Source: Colivivens sp964452915
GTDB taxonomy: Bacteria; Bacteroidota; Bacteroidia; Bacteroidales; Bacteroidaceae
DNA length: 64,000 bases
Reading direction: 5' to 3'
Assembly (NCBI GenBank): GCA_964452915.1
Contig: CAYVNW010000008.1
Location: 1-64,000, forward strand
A model generated the notes under the pieces. The model was not told the origin of the DNA. It saw only the letters and a list, made by a program, of their open reading frames with translations, and did not search any database. Of the stretch, positions 1 through 8,668 are shown piece by piece (the first letter of the stretch is position 1; every line of letters begins with the position of its first letter). Both the position numbers and the translations under genes were made by a program.

Positions 1-474
1 GAGATCGGCAAGGAGCGCATCCGCCGTGCAGGCATGAAGATAAAGGAGGAACATCCAGACGCTAAAGACCTTGATATTGGTTTCCGTGTACTGAAACTCG
101 ACTCGTCGAATATGGAGGATGTGTATTACACTCCGGAACAATTCACCCAGCATACGTTGTTCGAAGACAACATAAAACCCGACCGTACCGACGAGGACCT
201 GCTGTTCCAGATGATGACAGAACTTGGTGTCAGTCTGTCCGCCAAGATAGAGCGGACAGAGATCGCCGGCAAACGGGTGTGGAACGTGGACGACGGCTAC
301 CTGCTGGCTTGTTTCGATGAGGACGTGAACGAAACTACAATAACCGAAATAGCACGTAAACGGCCATACTACTTCGTGATGCGTGACAAGAGCCTTCGTA
401 GCGACCAGGTGGCAGACAACTTTGAACAGATATTCGAGCACTACAGCAAAGACACTATCCGCAAAATATTATAA
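1..474 (+). CDS. Type III restriction-modification DNA methyltransferase (Mod), C-terminal part
   Basis: The frame is open from the first base, so only the last 157 codons are in the window and the start lies upstream. The visible part begins EIGKERIRRAG and continues with DIGFRVLKLDSSNM, a stretch typical of the C-terminal region of type III Mod proteins (N6-adenine methyltransferases that recognise the target and, with Res, form the restriction complex). The catalytic motifs lie upstream and cannot be checked. The restriction subunit follows 12 bases later in the same direction, the usual mod-res operon order. The family call rests on this tail plus the neighbour. Confidence 0.85.
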   Translation, partial: EIGKERIRRAGMKIKEEHPDAKDLDIGFRVLKLDSSNMEDVYYTPEQFTQHTLFEDNIKPDRTDEDLLFQMMTELGVSLSAKIERTEIAGKRVWNVDDGYLLACFDEDVNETTITEIARKRPYYFVMRDKSLRSDQVADNFEQIFEHYSKDTIRKIL

Positions 475-486
475 CAGAAGAAGCAA

Positions 487-3400
487 ATGAAATTCAAGTT
501 CAAGATACAACAATATCAAACTGAGGCTGTGGAACAGACCATCGGCGTGTTTGCCGGACAGCCATCGAAGGCAAACTCCCTGTACCGGCGTGACTTGGGC
601 GACCGCAACGGAGAACTCACCTACGAGGAGGAATACGCCGGATGGCGCAACAGCAGCGTTGAGCTGACGTACGAGGAATTGCTCGACAACATACATAGAA
701 TGCAGACCGAGGGCAACATTCCACTCAGCAAGTCGCTGAGCAAACCAGAAGGACTTGGCGCCTGCTCTCTCGACATAGAGATGGAGACGGGCACGGGTAA
801 GACCTACGTCTACATCAAGACCATGTTCGAGATGAACAAACGGTACGGGTGGTCTAAATTCATTGTCGTGGTTCCAAGCATTGCCATACGTGAGGGTGTA
901 AACAAGAGCTTCTCTATGCTTGAGGATCATTTCATGGAGCAGTATGGCAAGAAGGCGCGGTATTTTATTTACAAAGGTAGCAGTAACCTTACAGAGATCG
1001 ACACCTTCAGTAGCGATGCGAATATCAACGTGATGATTATCAACATGCAAGCCTTCAACACTTCATTCCAGGAAGGAACAAGACAGGCGGACGGGAACAT
1101 AAGGTATAGCAATAAGGAGAACCGTATAATCTATTCGGAGCGTGACGACTTCCAGAGCCGCCGCCCTATCAACGTGATTTCCGCCAACCGCCCTATCATC
1201 ATAATGGACGAGCCGCAAAAGATGGGTGGTGAGGCTACACAGAACGCCCTGCGCAATTTCAAACCACTGTTTGTTCTGAACTATTCAGCCACGCACAAGA
1301 ATCAGCACAACTGTATTTATGCACTCGACGCTTACGATGCTTACCGACAGCGGTTGGTGAAGAAAATACAGGTGAAAGGCATCACACTGCAAAATCTTAT
1401 GGGGTCGCAAGCTTATATCTACTTCGATAGCATTGTACTGTCAAAGAATCATGCACCTGAGGTGAAACTGGAAATAGAGGTAAGCGGGCAAAACAGTACC
1501 AGACGGCAAATATGCACATTCGATAAAGATGACTCTCTCTACGACAGGTCGCACCTGCCGGCATACAAGGAATTCGTCATAACTGATATTGACCCATTCA
1601 CCAACACCGTCTATTTTCGTAACGGTGACCAGATAAGGGCCGGCGAGGTAATGGGCGACGTGAGCGAAAAGACATTGCAACGTGTTCAGATTCGTGAGAC
1701 CATAAAAAGCCATTTCGAAAAAGAACGCACCTTGTTCCGTTACGGAATAAAGACATTGTCTTTGTTCTTTATCGATGAGGTGGCTAACTACAAAAGCTAT
1801 GACGAACAGGGAGAGGAGGTACATGGTCCGCTATGGCAGATGTTCGAACAAGAATACAACTACTACCTGAACGAGAATCTCTCGCTTTTCGAAGACGATT
1901 ATCAGCAGTATCTGCGGCGGTTCAACGCACGGCAAGTGCATATGGGGTATTTTTCAATCGACAAGAAGGGACACGATACAAATAGTGTAGTGAAACGAGG
2001 AGAAACATTCTCATCGGATGTGTCGGCATATGAACTCATCTTAAAGAAAAAAGAGCAACTGCTGAGTTTCGACGAACCGACACGGTTCATATTTTCGCAC
2101 TCGGCACTGCGTGAGGGCTGGGACAATCCAAACGTGTTCCAAATATGTACACTGCGTCATGCCAACAGCACTATAGCCAAACGGCAGGAGGTGGGACGAG
2201 GGTTGCGCCTGTGCGTTGACCAGCAGGGCAACCGTATGGATGCCGAAAGACTGGGCGACGCTGTTCACGACATCAACAAACTGACAGTTATTGCCAACGA
2301 GAGTTACTCCACCTTTGTTGAAGGCCTGCAGAAAGATACCCGCGAAGCACTGCGTGAGCGTCCGAAACAGGCTACCATGGAATATTTCAAGGGCAAGGTC
2401 TTCCTTGTGGGTGATGAAAAGCATGTCGTCAGTGAATCGGAAGCCGGACGTATCATGACATATTTGGAAGACAACAATTATATTGATGATAAAGGGAATA
2501 TCATGCAGAGTTATCATACGGACTTGGAGCGAGGTACTCTCATTCCAATGAACGACATAAAACTGAAACCTATCAGCGTGCAAGTACACCAGTTGATACA
2601 AGGCATATTTGATCCTTCTGCATTGAATGATATGACTGAGGATGCAAACGGAGGGGCTGAAGTGTTTAATGACAGATTGAACGATAATGCCAAAAAGGAT
2701 GAGTTCAAACGTTTGTGGGCGGAAATCAATCATCAATATGTGTACACTGTGAATTATGACAGCGAGGAATTGATAAGCAAGTCAATCAATGCAATCAACA
2801 TGAACTTGTCGGTTACGCAAATGAAATATGTGGTCACTACAGGTGAACAGGGTGAGGGTCTGGAGTTCGATGGCAAACAATCCACTCATAGGAATACGAT
2901 GCGTGAGGTATCTACTTCTACCGTGCCGTACGACCTTGTTGGTGACATTGCACGTGGAGCTACTCTCACAAGACATACAGCGGTATGCATACTGCGAGGC
3001 ATCTTACCTGCCCGTCTGTTGCTGTTCAAAAATAACCCTGAAGAGTTCATACGCAATGTCATAAGGCTTATTAAGGAACAGAAAGCTACAATGATTGTTG
3101 AGCATATCCGCTACAACCGAACGGAGCAAACGTACGACACTGACATCTTTACTCAGCAAAAAAGCCGCCAGACTGTTGACAAGGCGTATTCAGCCAAGAA
3201 ACATATTCTTGACTATGTGTTTACCGACAGCAGCAACGAAAAGAAGTTTGCTGAGGATATGGACATGGCAGACGAAGTGTGCGTATATGCTAAACTGCCA
3301 CGTTCGTTTCAAATACCGACACCTGTGGGCGACTATGCACCCGACTGGGCTATAGCCTTCCACGATGATATGGGGATTAAACACATATTCTTCATTGCGG

Positions 3401-3561
3401 AAACCAAAGGCAGTATGGACTCCATGCAACTGAGAGGAATTGAAAAGGCAAAGATTGAATGTGCAAAGAAGCTATTCAACGACATGTCGACCAGCAAAGT
3501 CCGCTACCACGAAGTCAGCGGCTACGATGAGCTGTTGGAGGTCATACGGAACATGGAGTGA
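487..3561 (+). CDS. Type III restriction endonuclease subunit Res
   Basis: This 1024-residue protein is the ATP-dependent translocase and nuclease half of a type III restriction system. The Walker A motif ETGTGKT sits near residue 103, motif II appears as DEPQ near residue 239, and the C-terminal helicase signature HSALREGWDNP is followed by motif VI KRQEVGRGLRL near residue 565. A PD-(D/E)xK nuclease site is visible near the C-terminus (APDWA near 950, then AETKG near 971). All motifs look intact and the length is normal, so the enzyme is probably active. It lies directly behind mod. Confidence 0.95.
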   Translation: MKFKFKIQQYQTEAVEQTIGVFAGQPSKANSLYRRDLGDRNGELTYEEEYAGWRNSSVELTYEELLDNIHRMQTEGNIPLSKSLSKPEGLGACSLDIEMETGTGKTYVYIKTMFEMNKRYGWSKFIVVVPSIAIREGVNKSFSMLEDHFMEQYGKKARYFIYKGSSNLTEIDTFSSDANINVMIINMQAFNTSFQEGTRQADGNIRYSNKENRIIYSERDDFQSRRPINVISANRPIIIMDEPQKMGGEATQNALRNFKPLFVLNYSATHKNQHNCIYALDAYDAYRQRLVKKIQVKGITLQNLMGSQAYIYFDSIVLSKNHAPEVKLEIEVSGQNSTRRQICTFDKDDSLYDRSHLPAYKEFVITDIDPFTNTVYFRNGDQIRAGEVMGDVSEKTLQRVQIRETIKSHFEKERTLFRYGIKTLSLFFIDEVANYKSYDEQGEEVHGPLWQMFEQEYNYYLNENLSLFEDDYQQYLRRFNARQVHMGYFSIDKKGHDTNSVVKRGETFSSDVSAYELILKKKEQLLSFDEPTRFIFSHSALREGWDNPNVFQICTLRHANSTIAKRQEVGRGLRLCVDQQGNRMDAERLGDAVHDINKLTVIANESYSTFVEGLQKDTREALRERPKQATMEYFKGKVFLVGDEKHVVSESEAGRIMTYLEDNNYIDDKGNIMQSYHTDLERGTLIPMNDIKLKPISVQVHQLIQGIFDPSALNDMTEDANGGAEVFNDRLNDNAKKDEFKRLWAEINHQYVYTVNYDSEELISKSINAINMNLSVTQMKYVVTTGEQGEGLEFDGKQSTHRNTMREVSTSTVPYDLVGDIARGATLTRHTAVCILRGILPARLLLFKNNPEEFIRNVIRLIKEQKATMIVEHIRYNRTEQTYDTDIFTQQKSRQTVDKAYSAKKHILDYVFTDSSNEKKFAEDMDMADEVCVYAKLPRSFQIPTPVGDYAPDWAIAFHDDMGIKHIFFIAETKGSMDSMQLRGIEKAKIECAKKLFNDMSTSKVRYHEVSGYDELLEVIRNME

Positions 3562-3682
3562 CAATTACTCCACAATAATCACGCCCAACACCGTCATACC
3601 GGCGAACGAAGCGAGGAATGTATCCTCAGTACACTTGGCGAACTATATCCCAAAAAGCTGGACGTGTGGAACACTTTTACAA

Positions 3683-4078
3683 CTATGCAAATTCAAGAAT
3701 TGTGCTTGCATCAATGCCAAGAACTGTATGGAGACGCTTGGCAACTGTCATTGTGATTTTCCGCTTGCCATTCATAATCTGACTGAAAACAGACTCATTC
3801 ACACCTAATGCGTTTGCAATGTCTTTCTGTCGCATGTTATGGGCATAGCCATAATCCTCAATGCTTTGTACAAGGGGGTTTTTAACCCGAAGCGTCTGAA
3901 GTCCGAGATAATCATTTTCATAGTCAGCCATTTTACGGCTGAGTTCTGCAATATTACGAGTATATTCATTATCCATGCCTGGTTCCAATAGGCCCTTTTG
4001 GGTAGCCTCATTTATCAGTGCATCTACTTGATTTTTTACACTGTCATATTCCATTTGCGTCATTATCTTCTGTATCAT
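3683..4078 (-). CDS. higA: HigA-type antitoxin, HTH transcriptional regulator
   Basis: 131 residues. The C-terminal half is a clear helix-turn-helix of the XRE/HigA kind: residues about 81-122 read MRQKDIANALGV then SQIMNGKRKI. The N-terminal half (YDSVKNQVDALINEA and following) is helical and probably contacts the toxin. The gene starts 10 bases behind the putative toxin gene on the same strand, giving the toxin-first order typical of higBA. Known members of this family neutralise the toxin and repress their own promoter. A palindrome at 4427-4436 is a candidate operator. Assignment to this pair rests on the HTH plus the neighbour. Confidence 0.85.
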   Translation of the reverse strand: MIQKIMTQMEYDSVKNQVDALINEATQKGLLEPGMDNEYTRNIAELSRKMADYENDYLGLQTLRVKNPLVQSIEDYGYAHNMRQKDIANALGVNESVFSQIMNGKRKITMTVAKRLHTVLGIDASTILEFA

Positions 4079-4088
4079 AGTTCCTCTT

Positions 4089-4382
4089 TTATATTGTTGT
4101 ACAATCTATTTTGTCATATTCTACATGCGTACCGACAAACCGTATATTCATTACTCCTCCGACAAAAACAACTACCGTCACGATTCTGAACTTGTTGCCA
4201 CCGATATTGAATACATATCTGCCATTCTTTACGTAATCTGCAGATGGGAACTGCCTCTTAAGTTCTGCATGAGATTTCCATTCTGCTTCTGCAACCAACG
4301 CAAGCCATTTGTTTAAAGGCTTCAACGCTTGTACATGGCTTTGTATAAAGTCATCGAGTAAAATCTTATTCGCTATAATCAT
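4089..4382 (-). CDS. higB: HigB-type toxin, mRNA interferase
   Basis: 97 residues. The order of features fits the HigB_toxin family of type II mRNA interferases: an N-terminal helix with LKPLNKWLALVAEAEWKSHAEL, then SADYVKNGRYVFNIGGNKFRI and a C-terminal strand region ending in FVGTHVEYDKID. Such proteins cleave mRNA, often on the ribosome, when the antitoxin is lost. It is the first gene of a two-gene operon with the HTH protein behind it. The ATG start lies 21 bases inside a good promoter. The pair faces away from the type III restriction genes and may help stabilise that block, which is inference. Confidence 0.85.
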   Translation of the reverse strand: MIIANKILLDDFIQSHVQALKPLNKWLALVAEAEWKSHAELKRQFPSADYVKNGRYVFNIGGNKFRIVTVVVFVGGVMNIRFVGTHVEYDKIDCTTI

Positions 4383-4403
4383 TCATTTCATATTATTCAT
4401 TTG

Positions 4404-4435
4404 CAAAGATAAGTCTTTATGTTTGTATTTGCAAA
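4404..4435 (-). promoter_or_regulatory. Promoter of higBA with overlapping palindrome
   Basis: Read on the minus strand, TTTG (4432-4435) is followed after 20 bp by TATCTTTG (4404-4411), matching the Bacteroidetes -33/-7 pattern. The perfect palindrome ATTTGCAAAT at 4427-4436 covers the -33 box, and two further TTTGCA-like copies follow upstream (to about 4455). This placement suits autorepression by the HigA-like protein. Confidence 0.7.
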
Positions 4436-4562
4436 TAAATTTGCAGAAATGCAAAGTCTGAATAGATAATTAAAGCTTATTATATTGTAAAAGTAAATCA
4501 ATAACTATTACAATCTCTTCTGATATTTCAAACAGAGAAGATACACGTGGGGTTGACAAAGA

Positions 4563-4614
4563 GGTAGTAGATATGCAGGCAGAGATACTCCTGTGTCTCT
4601 GCCGCCCTACTACC
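4563..4614. repeat. Nested inverted repeat at the 3' end of the ABC-F gene
   Basis: An outer pair GGTAGTAG (4563-4570) / CTACTACC (4607-4614) encloses an inner pair GGCAGAGA (4578-4585) / TCTCTGCC (4596-4603). The stop codon of the ABC-F gene (4610-4612) lies in the outer arm. There is no run of T after it on the minus strand, so it is an imperfect terminator candidate or an mRNA 3' end stabiliser. Confidence 0.5.
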
Positions 4615-6220
4615 ACAAACGGGCACGCATCTCCTTGATTTGGTCGGACGCGATATAGTCGTCGTAGGTCATAAGTTTGTCGATCGTTCCTTTCGGACCG
4701 AGTTCGATGATGCGGTTTGCCACGGTGTTGATGAACTCGTGGTCGTGGCTCGCAAAGAGTATGTTGCCTTTGAATGTCTTCAGGTTGTTGTTGAATGCCT
4801 GGATGGACTCGAGGTCGAGGTGGTTGGTCGGTGTGTCGAGAATGAGGCAGTTGGCATTCTTAAGTTGCATGCGGGCTATCATGCAACGCATCTTCTCGCC
4901 TCCGGAAAGTACGTTCACCTTCTTCAAAACTTCTTCTCCTGAGAACAACATACGTCCGAGATAACCTTTGAAGAAAACATCGTTGCCCTCACCGAACTGG
5001 CTGAGCCATTCCACCAGGTTCTTGTCGGACTTGAAAAACTCTGTATTGTCGAGCGGCAGATATGCCGTGGTTATTGTCACTCCCCACTTGTAGGTGCCAG
5101 CCTGAGCGGGGCGGTTGCCGTTGATGATCTCAAACAGAGCAGTCATCGCTCTTGGATTGTGGCTGAGAAATACAATCTTCTGCCCTTTCTCCACATTGAA
5201 TGATAAGTTGTCGAACAAAAGCGTACCATCATCGTCAACAGCCTTGAGTCCGCTGACTTCCAGAATTTGATTGCCCGGCTCACGATCCATTTGGAATATG
5301 ATGCCAGGGTACTTACGTGTAGACGGTTGTATCTCTTCCACGTTCAGTTTCTCCAGCATCTTCTTGCGGCTCGTGGTCTGCTTGCTCTTTGCAGCGTTAG
5401 CCGAGAAACGGCGGATAAATTCTTCCAATTCCTTACGTTTCTCTTCTGCCTTGGCTTTCTGGTTCTGAGCCTGACGCAAGGCAAGTTGCGAGCTCTCATA
5501 CCAGAACGAATAGTTGCCGGCAAACATGTTTATCTTTCCGTAGTCAATATCAACGGTGTGTGTTGACACAGCGTCAAGGAAGTGACGGTCGTGGCTGACT
5601 ACAAGCACTGTGTGCTCAAAGTTAGCCAAATAGTCCTCAAGCCATTCCACGGTGTCGAGGTCGAGGTCGTTGGTCGGCTCGTCGAGCAACAAGTTGTCTG
5701 GATTACCATAAAGAGCCTGCGCCAACATGACCCTCACCTTTTCCTTTCCCGACAGTTCCGACATCTGCCGGTAGTGTAAGTCCTCCTTGATGCCAAGTCC
5801 GCTCAGCAGTATGGCCGCATCGCTCTCCGCATTCCATCCGTCGAGTTCGGCAAATTTCTCTTCCAATTCGGCAGCCTTAATGCCGTCCTCCTCTGTGAAG
5901 TTCTCCTTGGCATAGATAGCCTCCTTCTGCTTCATGATGTCCCACAACACCGAGTGTCCCATCATGACCGTATCCATTACGGTGTAGGCATCGAACTTAT
6001 TGTGGTCTTGGCTTAGCACTGAGAGACGCTCGCCCGGGCCGAGTGTGATTTGGCCTGTGGTAGGCTCCAACTCGCCCGTTATCGCTTTGAGCAATGTGGA
6101 CTTGCCTGCGCCGTTTGCTCCGATGACTCCATAAATATTGCCGTTAGTGAACTTGAGGTTTACATCCTTGTAGAGGATTCTCTTTCCGAACTGAATTGAT
6201 AGATTCGATACTGTTATCAT
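4610..6220 (-). CDS. ABC-F family ATPase, YbiT-like
   Basis: 536 residues from the chosen ATG at 6220, where the protein begins MITVSNLSIQFGKR, a normal ABC-F start; a longer reading adds 33 residues without family character. Two ABC modules are present without membrane segments. The first has Walker A GANGAGKST (residues 34-42), signature LSGKEK and Walker B LLLDEPTNDLDL. The second has an intact signature LSGGEKMR and a Walker B-like LILDTPTNHLDL, but its Walker A position (near 345-358) reads FLSHNPRAMTALF and lacks the GxxGxGK pattern. ABC-F proteins act on ribosomes as translation factors. I recall the same change in Bacteroides homologues, so it is probably a group trait and not decay. 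Confidence 0.9.
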   Translation of the reverse strand: MITVSNLSIQFGKRILYKDVNLKFTNGNIYGVIGANGAGKSTLLKAITGELEPTTGQITLGPGERLSVLSQDHNKFDAYTVMDTVMMGHSVLWDIMKQKEAIYAKENFTEEDGIKAAELEEKFAELDGWNAESDAAILLSGLGIKEDLHYRQMSELSGKEKVRVMLAQALYGNPDNLLLDEPTNDLDLDTVEWLEDYLANFEHTVLVVSHDRHFLDAVSTHTVDIDYGKINMFAGNYSFWYESSQLALRQAQNQKAKAEEKRKELEEFIRRFSANAAKSKQTTSRKKMLEKLNVEEIQPSTRKYPGIIFQMDREPGNQILEVSGLKAVDDDGTLLFDNLSFNVEKGQKIVFLSHNPRAMTALFEIINGNRPAQAGTYKWGVTITTAYLPLDNTEFFKSDKNLVEWLSQFGEGNDVFFKGYLGRMLFSGEEVLKKVNVLSGGEKMRCMIARMQLKNANCLILDTPTNHLDLESIQAFNNNLKTFKGNILFASHDHEFINTVANRIIELGPKGTIDKLMTYDDYIASDQIKEMRARLW

Positions 6221-6451
6221 TATACTTACTGAACTTGCCTGTTTAATATTATTAGTGAAAACGGATGCAAAGTTACGAAATATTTGGCACTTGGGACTTA
6301 AGATTCGAAAATAAATCACTACTTTTACATAATATATATAGGCGGCAATCTCAACACAAACAGTGCAAGTCAGACGGGCAGAGCCAAACCCCAGCTTGGG
6401 CTATGCCGTGACGCAGCCCGTTTACGGGTGAAACCATTAAAAATAAATGGA

Positions 6452-6497
6452 TTTATTTTGTACTGTGTTCGATTTGCACTATATTTGCAAAAAGAAA
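6452..6497 (+). promoter_or_regulatory. Promoter of the DUF2461 gene, first copy of a repeated promoter module
   Basis: TTTG (6457-6460) and TATATTTG (6480-6487) are 19 bp apart, ideal for the Bacteroidetes sigma factor. The stretch from 6452 to the -7 box matches 56839-56874 in front of pyrF at all but four positions; both contain TTTGCACTATATTTGC. The preceding 6320-6450 holds a GC-rich piece with small hairpins but no gene that I can support. Confidence 0.75.
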
Positions 6498-6500
6498 AAG

Positions 6501-7184
6501 ATGAAAGAAACAATAGCATTTCTCAAGGATTTGAGTAATCATAACGACCGTGAGTGGTTTAATGCTAATAAGGATAGATACTTAAAGGCGCAGGCTGAGT
6601 TCAACGATGTGGTGGAACAGGTGATATTTGGTGTTTCACAGTTCGACCCGACTGTGGCGGGACTGACGGCAAAGGACTGTACGTACCGCATATACCGCGA
6701 CTTGCGGTTCACAAAAGATAAATCGCCCTACAAGACACACCTTGGGGCATACATCTGCCGCGGAGGTAAGAAGTCGGGCTACTCAGGCTATTATTTCCAC
6801 GTAGGAGTCGGGGGTAAGGGCTATCCCAATGCTCACATGATTGCTGTTGGCGACTATTGTGCTGATCCGAAAGTACTGAAAATCCTGCGTGAGGATATAT
6901 GTTACGGCGGAGGAGACTTCGACGACATCATAAAACATAAAGTGTCGCCTTTGTTTCACCTGGATGAAGATAACGCAACGAAGCGGGTTCCGGCCGGATT
7001 TCCGGCAGACTCTCCGTATGCAGAATACTTGAAACTAAAGTACTTCTGTTTGTTTTATGAACCGGACAACAAATTCATGACATCGAAAGAACTGCCGCAG
7101 AACATCGCAGAGCTCTGCCGGACCACCTACCCGTTCCTGCAATACATCAACCGTGCAATAGATTATTTAAAAGAAAGTAAATAA
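6501..7184 (+). CDS. DUF2461 domain-containing protein
   Basis: 227 residues from ATG 6501. The ORF could be read from 18 codons upstream, but those codons lie inside the promoter. The protein matches the DUF2461 family across its length: NDREWFNANKDRY near the N-terminus, YRIYRDLRFTKDKSPYKTHL in the centre and YHVG/YFHVGVG-like strand segments after it. The biochemical role of the family is unknown. It stands alone with its own promoter, and a small lipoprotein gene follows after 19 bases, probably on the same transcript. No signal peptide is seen, so it should be cytoplasmic. Confidence 0.85.
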   Translation: MKETIAFLKDLSNHNDREWFNANKDRYLKAQAEFNDVVEQVIFGVSQFDPTVAGLTAKDCTYRIYRDLRFTKDKSPYKTHLGAYICRGGKKSGYSGYYFHVGVGGKGYPNAHMIAVGDYCADPKVLKILREDICYGGGDFDDIIKHKVSPLFHLDEDNATKRVPAGFPADSPYAEYLKLKYFCLFYEPDNKFMTSKELPQNIAELCRTTYPFLQYINRAIDYLKESK

Positions 7185-7203
7185 CGGAATAACAACTTAT
7201 TTT

Positions 7204-7794
7204 ATGCGAACAAATATCACTACCCTATTTACCTCACTGATGGCTATTATGCTGCTTTCGTGCACAGGCACGGCTCCACAACCGATCGAGGCGGACGAAA
7301 GTTCCGACACTGAGACCTTTGCCATCACGACATCGGACAAAAGTAACATGCAATTTGCAAATAAGGAGGTGAGCGAGATAGGACTTGTATTCAAAGACAA
7401 GCAACTGATGATTCACTTCACCCTTGTGGCACAAACCGGCGAGGGCAACAAATACGATACTACTATCCGTACGTGGGAGACAGAAAAAGACGGCAGTATA
7501 AAAAGTCGGGCTATAGCAAAAGGAACGGAAATGACAGACAGCACGACGCACAAGAGCAAATTCGTATTCAAAGAATTGCCGAAAGCATTATTGCTGGCCG
7601 ACTTCTACCGCCTGCAGCCGAGCGCAGCTCCTCAGTTCAGCTATGTGTCGGACAAAAACCGTCATGATCATAAGTATCTATACATGATACGCACAAATGA
7701 CTTCACTAACATCCTTAAGCATACTCTCAAATCAGAACGCTACAAAACTCTGCGTGAGTTTATTGATGGGTACGTACGAAAGGTTGACAACTGA
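7204..7794 (+). CDS. Small lipoprotein of unknown function
   Basis: 196 residues with a clear lipoprotein signal: charged start MRTNIT, a hydrophobic stretch and lipobox MLLSC, with Cys near residue 20 as the likely lipid anchor. The mature part is soluble, with beta-rich segments (LVFKDKQLMIHFTLVAQTG), and no recognised catalytic motif. It follows the DUF2461 gene by 19 bases and is closed by a strong terminator. I do not recognise the family. The export signal and open frame support a real gene. Confidence 0.75.
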   Translation: MRTNITTLFTSLMAIMLLSCTGTAPQPIEADESSDTETFAITTSDKSNMQFANKEVSEIGLVFKDKQLMIHFTLVAQTGEGNKYDTTIRTWETEKDGSIKSRAIAKGTEMTDSTTHKSKFVFKELPKALLLADFYRLQPSAAPQFSYVSDKNRHDHKYLYMIRTNDFTNILKHTLKSERYKTLREFIDGYVRKVDN

Positions 7795-7810
7795 CAGAAC
7801 ATTCTACATT

Positions 7811-7846
7811 AATAAAAAAGGAGGCTAAAAACAGCCTCCTTTTATT
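7811..7846. terminator. Bidirectional Rho-independent terminator
   Basis: A 10-bp perfect stem AAAGGAGGCT (7817-7826) / AGCCTCCTTT (7833-7842) with a six-base loop, an A-run before it and a T-run after it. It lies between the convergent lipoprotein and desulfoferrodoxin genes and can end both transcripts. Confidence 0.9.
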
Positions 7847-7862
7847 TATCTGACAGTTTCTG

Positions 7863-8240
7863 TCACTTGTTTTTCCAAAGTCCGTGCAAGTTACAATATT
7901 CACGGGCATAAACATCAGTAGCATCAGTCTTAAACTCTGCCACAGGTTTTTCTGCCGGATTAAGGTACTGGCGATAGACTTTGTCGGGTGTAACAAGTTC
8001 GATCCATTGGATGTAGTGGTTGTCGAGCATAGGATGCTCCACTTCTCCAACCTCCACACGGTAACCACCGTCAATCTTAGTGACAACGGGCACGTGCTTC
8101 TCTTTGGCACCATCAGTATCATTCTCTTTCATCAGTTGCATTGGCTGACCACAGCATGAAAGAGTGCCGCCTGCCGCTCCGACAACCTCGACGATGTTGC
8201 CACAAACCTTGCATTTATAAATCTCGTTTGTCTTTGTCAT
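7863..8240 (-). CDS. dfx: Desulfoferrodoxin (superoxide reductase)
   Basis: 125 residues from ATG 8240. The N-terminal desulforedoxin domain has four iron ligands (C10, C13, C29, C30). The C-terminal superoxide reductase domain has the expected ligands of the catalytic Fe(His)4(Cys) centre: H49 (EKHVPV), H69 (EHPM), H75 (DNHYIQW), C116 and H119 (YCNLHGLW). The enzyme reduces superoxide to peroxide without making oxygen, a common anaerobe strategy. It is the third gene of a rubrerythrin-thioredoxin-desulfoferrodoxin run, so peroxide made here could be removed by rubrerythrin. Confidence 0.95.
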   Translation of the reverse strand: MTKTNEIYKCKVCGNIVEVVGAAGGTLSCCGQPMQLMKENDTDGAKEKHVPVVTKIDGGYRVEVGEVEHPMLDNHYIQWIELVTPDKVYRQYLNPAEKPVAEFKTDATDVYAREYCNLHGLWKNK

Positions 8241-8289
8241 AATCAGATTTTTTCTTTGTGTATATGGAAAGGATAAATATCTGCGACTT

Positions 8290-8619
8290 CTACTCAGAGA
8301 GAAGCGTGCGACGGACCATATCCTCAACCAGAGGCTTAGGCTGTGCCCCTACCATACGGGTGATGGTACCATCCTTCCGTATAAAGAAAAGCGTAGGCAC
8401 AGACTGTATGCCACATGTTGCGGCAAAACCCTGGTTACGGTCAATGTCAACCTTCACTACGCTCAACTTGTCCTTGTATTCGCGTGCAATTTCCTCAACT
8501 ATCGGCGAGAGATACTTACACGGACCACACCACGTGGCATAGAAGTCCATAATGACGGGTTTATCACCGGTGAAAGTCCAACCCTTCAAGTTGCGAGTCA
8601 GGTCTTTTATGTTTTCCAT
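8290..8619 (-). CDS. trxA: Thioredoxin
   Basis: 109 residues with the thioredoxin fold and the active site WCGPC at 30-34, preceded by the usual VIMDFYAT strand; the cis-proline region SVPTLFF is at 73-79. No signal peptide, so it is cytoplasmic. It reduces disulfides in client proteins. It sits between rubrerythrin (49 bases upstream) and desulfoferrodoxin (49 bases downstream) on the same strand, which suggests a role in oxidative-stress repair. Bacteroidales have several thioredoxins, so it may not be the main housekeeping copy. Confidence 0.95.
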   Translation of the reverse strand: MENIKDLTRNLKGWTFTGDKPVIMDFYATWCGPCKYLSPIVEEIAREYKDKLSVVKVDIDRNQGFAATCGIQSVPTLFFIRKDGTITRMVGAQPKPLVEDMVRRTLLSE

Positions 8620-8668
8620 ATCAACTAATGTTTAATAATTATCGCCTCCCGCATAAGGGAGTAACGTA

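Noticed and set aside
469..1050. Long open frame of 193 codons on the minus strand inside res.
   Set aside because: Res is fully supported in the other frame by motifs over this range; the antisense frame has no family character.
3588..3630. Piece with CGTCATACCGG and GCGAACGAAGCGAGG after res, like a dispersed palindromic repeat.
   Set aside because: Only one arm is visible and no second matching copy of useful length was found in the window; not enough to call a repeat.
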